NCBI GenBank assembly: GCA_900762355.1
Contig: CAAFGE010000050.1
Coordinates: 1 to 59,352 of the forward strand
Direction: 5' to 3'
Source: an uncultured Collinsella sp.
GTDB lineage: Bacteria; Actinomycetota; Coriobacteriia; Coriobacteriales; Coriobacteriaceae
Length of the DNA stretch: 59,352 nt
Shown one piece after another: positions 58,683 to 59,352 of this stretch. The notes beneath the pieces were generated by a model. It searched no databases. It was not told the origin of the DNA and saw only the letters and a program-made list of their open reading frames with translations. Within the stretch, counting starts at the first letter, position 1. Each line of letters starts with the position of its first letter. The position numbers and the translations under genes are program-made.

Positions 58683-59108
58683 CTATCGTTGCCGGCGACG
58701 GTATTCGCGCACGCGACGCGACAAATCGGCGAGCTCATCGCGGTCGAGTTCTTCCAAATGCTCAAGATCGTCCATAAAGCGCGCCATGGTGTCCTTTTGG
58801 CGCAGTTTAATGAGCGTATTGCAGTAGTTCACCGCCACGCCCGTAAGCATGGCGATATAGAAGATACTGATGACGCTTAGGATAACGGTAATGCCGCGGG
58901 CAACCGGCGTTTCAGCGGGGATATCGCCAAAGCCGATCGTCGAGACCGTCTCAAAGCTAAACCAGAGACCATCACCAAACGTGAGGGTCGTGGGCTCGGA
59001 CAGCCAGACAGCCGTCGAGCAAAGCAGATAGAAAATAAGAAACAGGCCCGTGATGCGTGCAAAGCCAGCCTGTCGCAGCACATCGGCAAGCGTCCTGAGC
59101 TTTTTCAT
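58683..59108 (-). CDS. Two-helix potassium channel (Ion_trans_2)
   Basis: 141 residues: a short N-terminus, a first membrane helix (ITGLFLIFYLLCSTAVWL), a pore loop with the selectivity filter TVSTIGFGD, a second helix (ITVILSVISIFYIAMLTG) and a charged cytosolic tail. KcsA/MthK-like pore type. Begins at ATG 59108 after GGAAGGGG. A palindromic element lies 70 bp upstream. Confidence 0.9.
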   Translation of the reverse strand: MKKLRTLADVLRQAGFARITGLFLIFYLLCSTAVWLSEPTTLTFGDGLWFSFETVSTIGFGDIPAETPVARGITVILSVISIFYIAMLTGVAVNYCNTLIKLRQKDTMARFMDDLEHLEELDRDELADLSRRVREYRRRQR

Positions 59109-59177
59109 CGCGACCCCTTCCACGGACAACCAATCACGTTCGCTCGGTATTGTCCCACGCCTCCCCAGCAAACGGAA

Positions 59178-59224
59178 CTAGTCATTGGGGACGTTCTTAA
59201 ATGACTAGTCGTTTAAGAACGTCC
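59178..59224. repeat. Right-truncated palindrome of the CTAGTC/GGGGACG type
   Basis: It matches 46891-46937 almost exactly (CTAGTCATTGGGGACG ... AAGAACGTCC), then diverges at ATTACAG where the first copy continues CCCAACGACTAG. So the right outer arm is lost. It lies upstream of the potassium channel gene. Confidence 0.82.
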
Positions 59225-59352
59225 ATTACAGTCGAAATTGTCAGCCCGGGCCCGTCTCGGGCTACGATTGAGGCGCGCCCAGAACGGGCCGCCGACCGGG
59301 CGCCCGCGCACGGCCGAACGTCCCTGCCCCCGAGAGGGCCTGTTGGGTGCTG
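59225..59352. other. GC-rich end of window without a gene
   Basis: It holds short hairpin-forming GC stretches (GCCCGGGCCCGTCTCGGGC; GCGCCC...GGGCGC) but no reading frame or RNA that I recognise. It may be the promoter or leader of a gene outside the window. Confidence 0.3.

Overview
The window looks like chromosomal DNA of a gut Actinomycetota of the class Coriobacteriia, most likely a Collinsella. This is inferred from the GC-rich coding sequence, frequent GTG starts behind strong AAGGAGG-type Shine-Dalgarno sites, a bile-salt-hydrolase-type enzyme, cell-wall proteins ending in an LAATG (LAXTG-type) sorting signal, and the overall gene repertoire. No database search was made. I see no rRNA, tRNA, CRISPR array, insertion sequence or prophage.

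Layout. 1-6.6 kb: a partial RGG-repeat protein, an MFS pump, a peptide-deformylase-like protein, an unusual fusion of a Cro/C1-type HTH to an AlaA-like aminotransferase with its own operator cluster, and a divergent LysR/EamA pair. 6.7-12.1 kb: Kup potassium transporter, choloylglycine hydrolase, a second deformylase-like protein and a purine permease. 12.0-16.1 kb: a tandem duplication of about 2 kb giving two sortase-anchored beta-helix surface proteins, with a 45-bp relic of the permease gene at the junction. 16.3-24.8 kb: esterase, uracil permease, a MetE-C-like methyltransferase with its LysR regulator, a Cof-type HAD phosphatase, a TPP-riboswitch thiamine salvage operon (thiM, thiamine-binding protein, thiE) and a patatin. 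25.1-29.5 kb: two paralogous cyclic-di-GMP proteins. 29.5-36.3 kb: mixed region with AT-richer accessory islands (small membrane protein, DUF4230 protein, secreted protein, serine resolvase) around a flavin reductase, an ArsC/Spx-like protein, a CobW GTPase and TrmL. 36.3-41.1 kb: two AAA ATPases flanking a UvrA2-type ABC ATPase. 41.1-59.4 kb: TetM/EF-G-like GTPase, GNAT, rRNA methyltransferases RsmJ and RlmA, MATE pump, a second LysR/EamA pair, ung, an SDR, a Vut-family transporter, RF3, a GntR-ABC operon, a ClC-type channel, a LOG-family protein and a potassium channel.

The most unusual signal cuts across genes. At least eight intergenic palindromes of 30-60 bp have different stem sequences but share an AAAGGGACAG / CTGTCCCTTT core or a related GGGGAC arm. 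They sit at gene ends and between divergent genes. Two of them supply the stop codon of the adjacent gene through the identical string ATGTGACAAAGGGACAGT, and one pair forms a 102-bp nested foldback just upstream of the TPP riboswitch. They look like a REP/MITE-like family. Other points worth attention are the internal ribosome binding site inside the HTH-aminotransferase gene, two deformylase-like proteins that each lack a different catalytic residue, helically phased operator repeats in front of the AAA ATPases and the aminotransferase, and a possible preQ1-I riboswitch in front of the Vut transporter.
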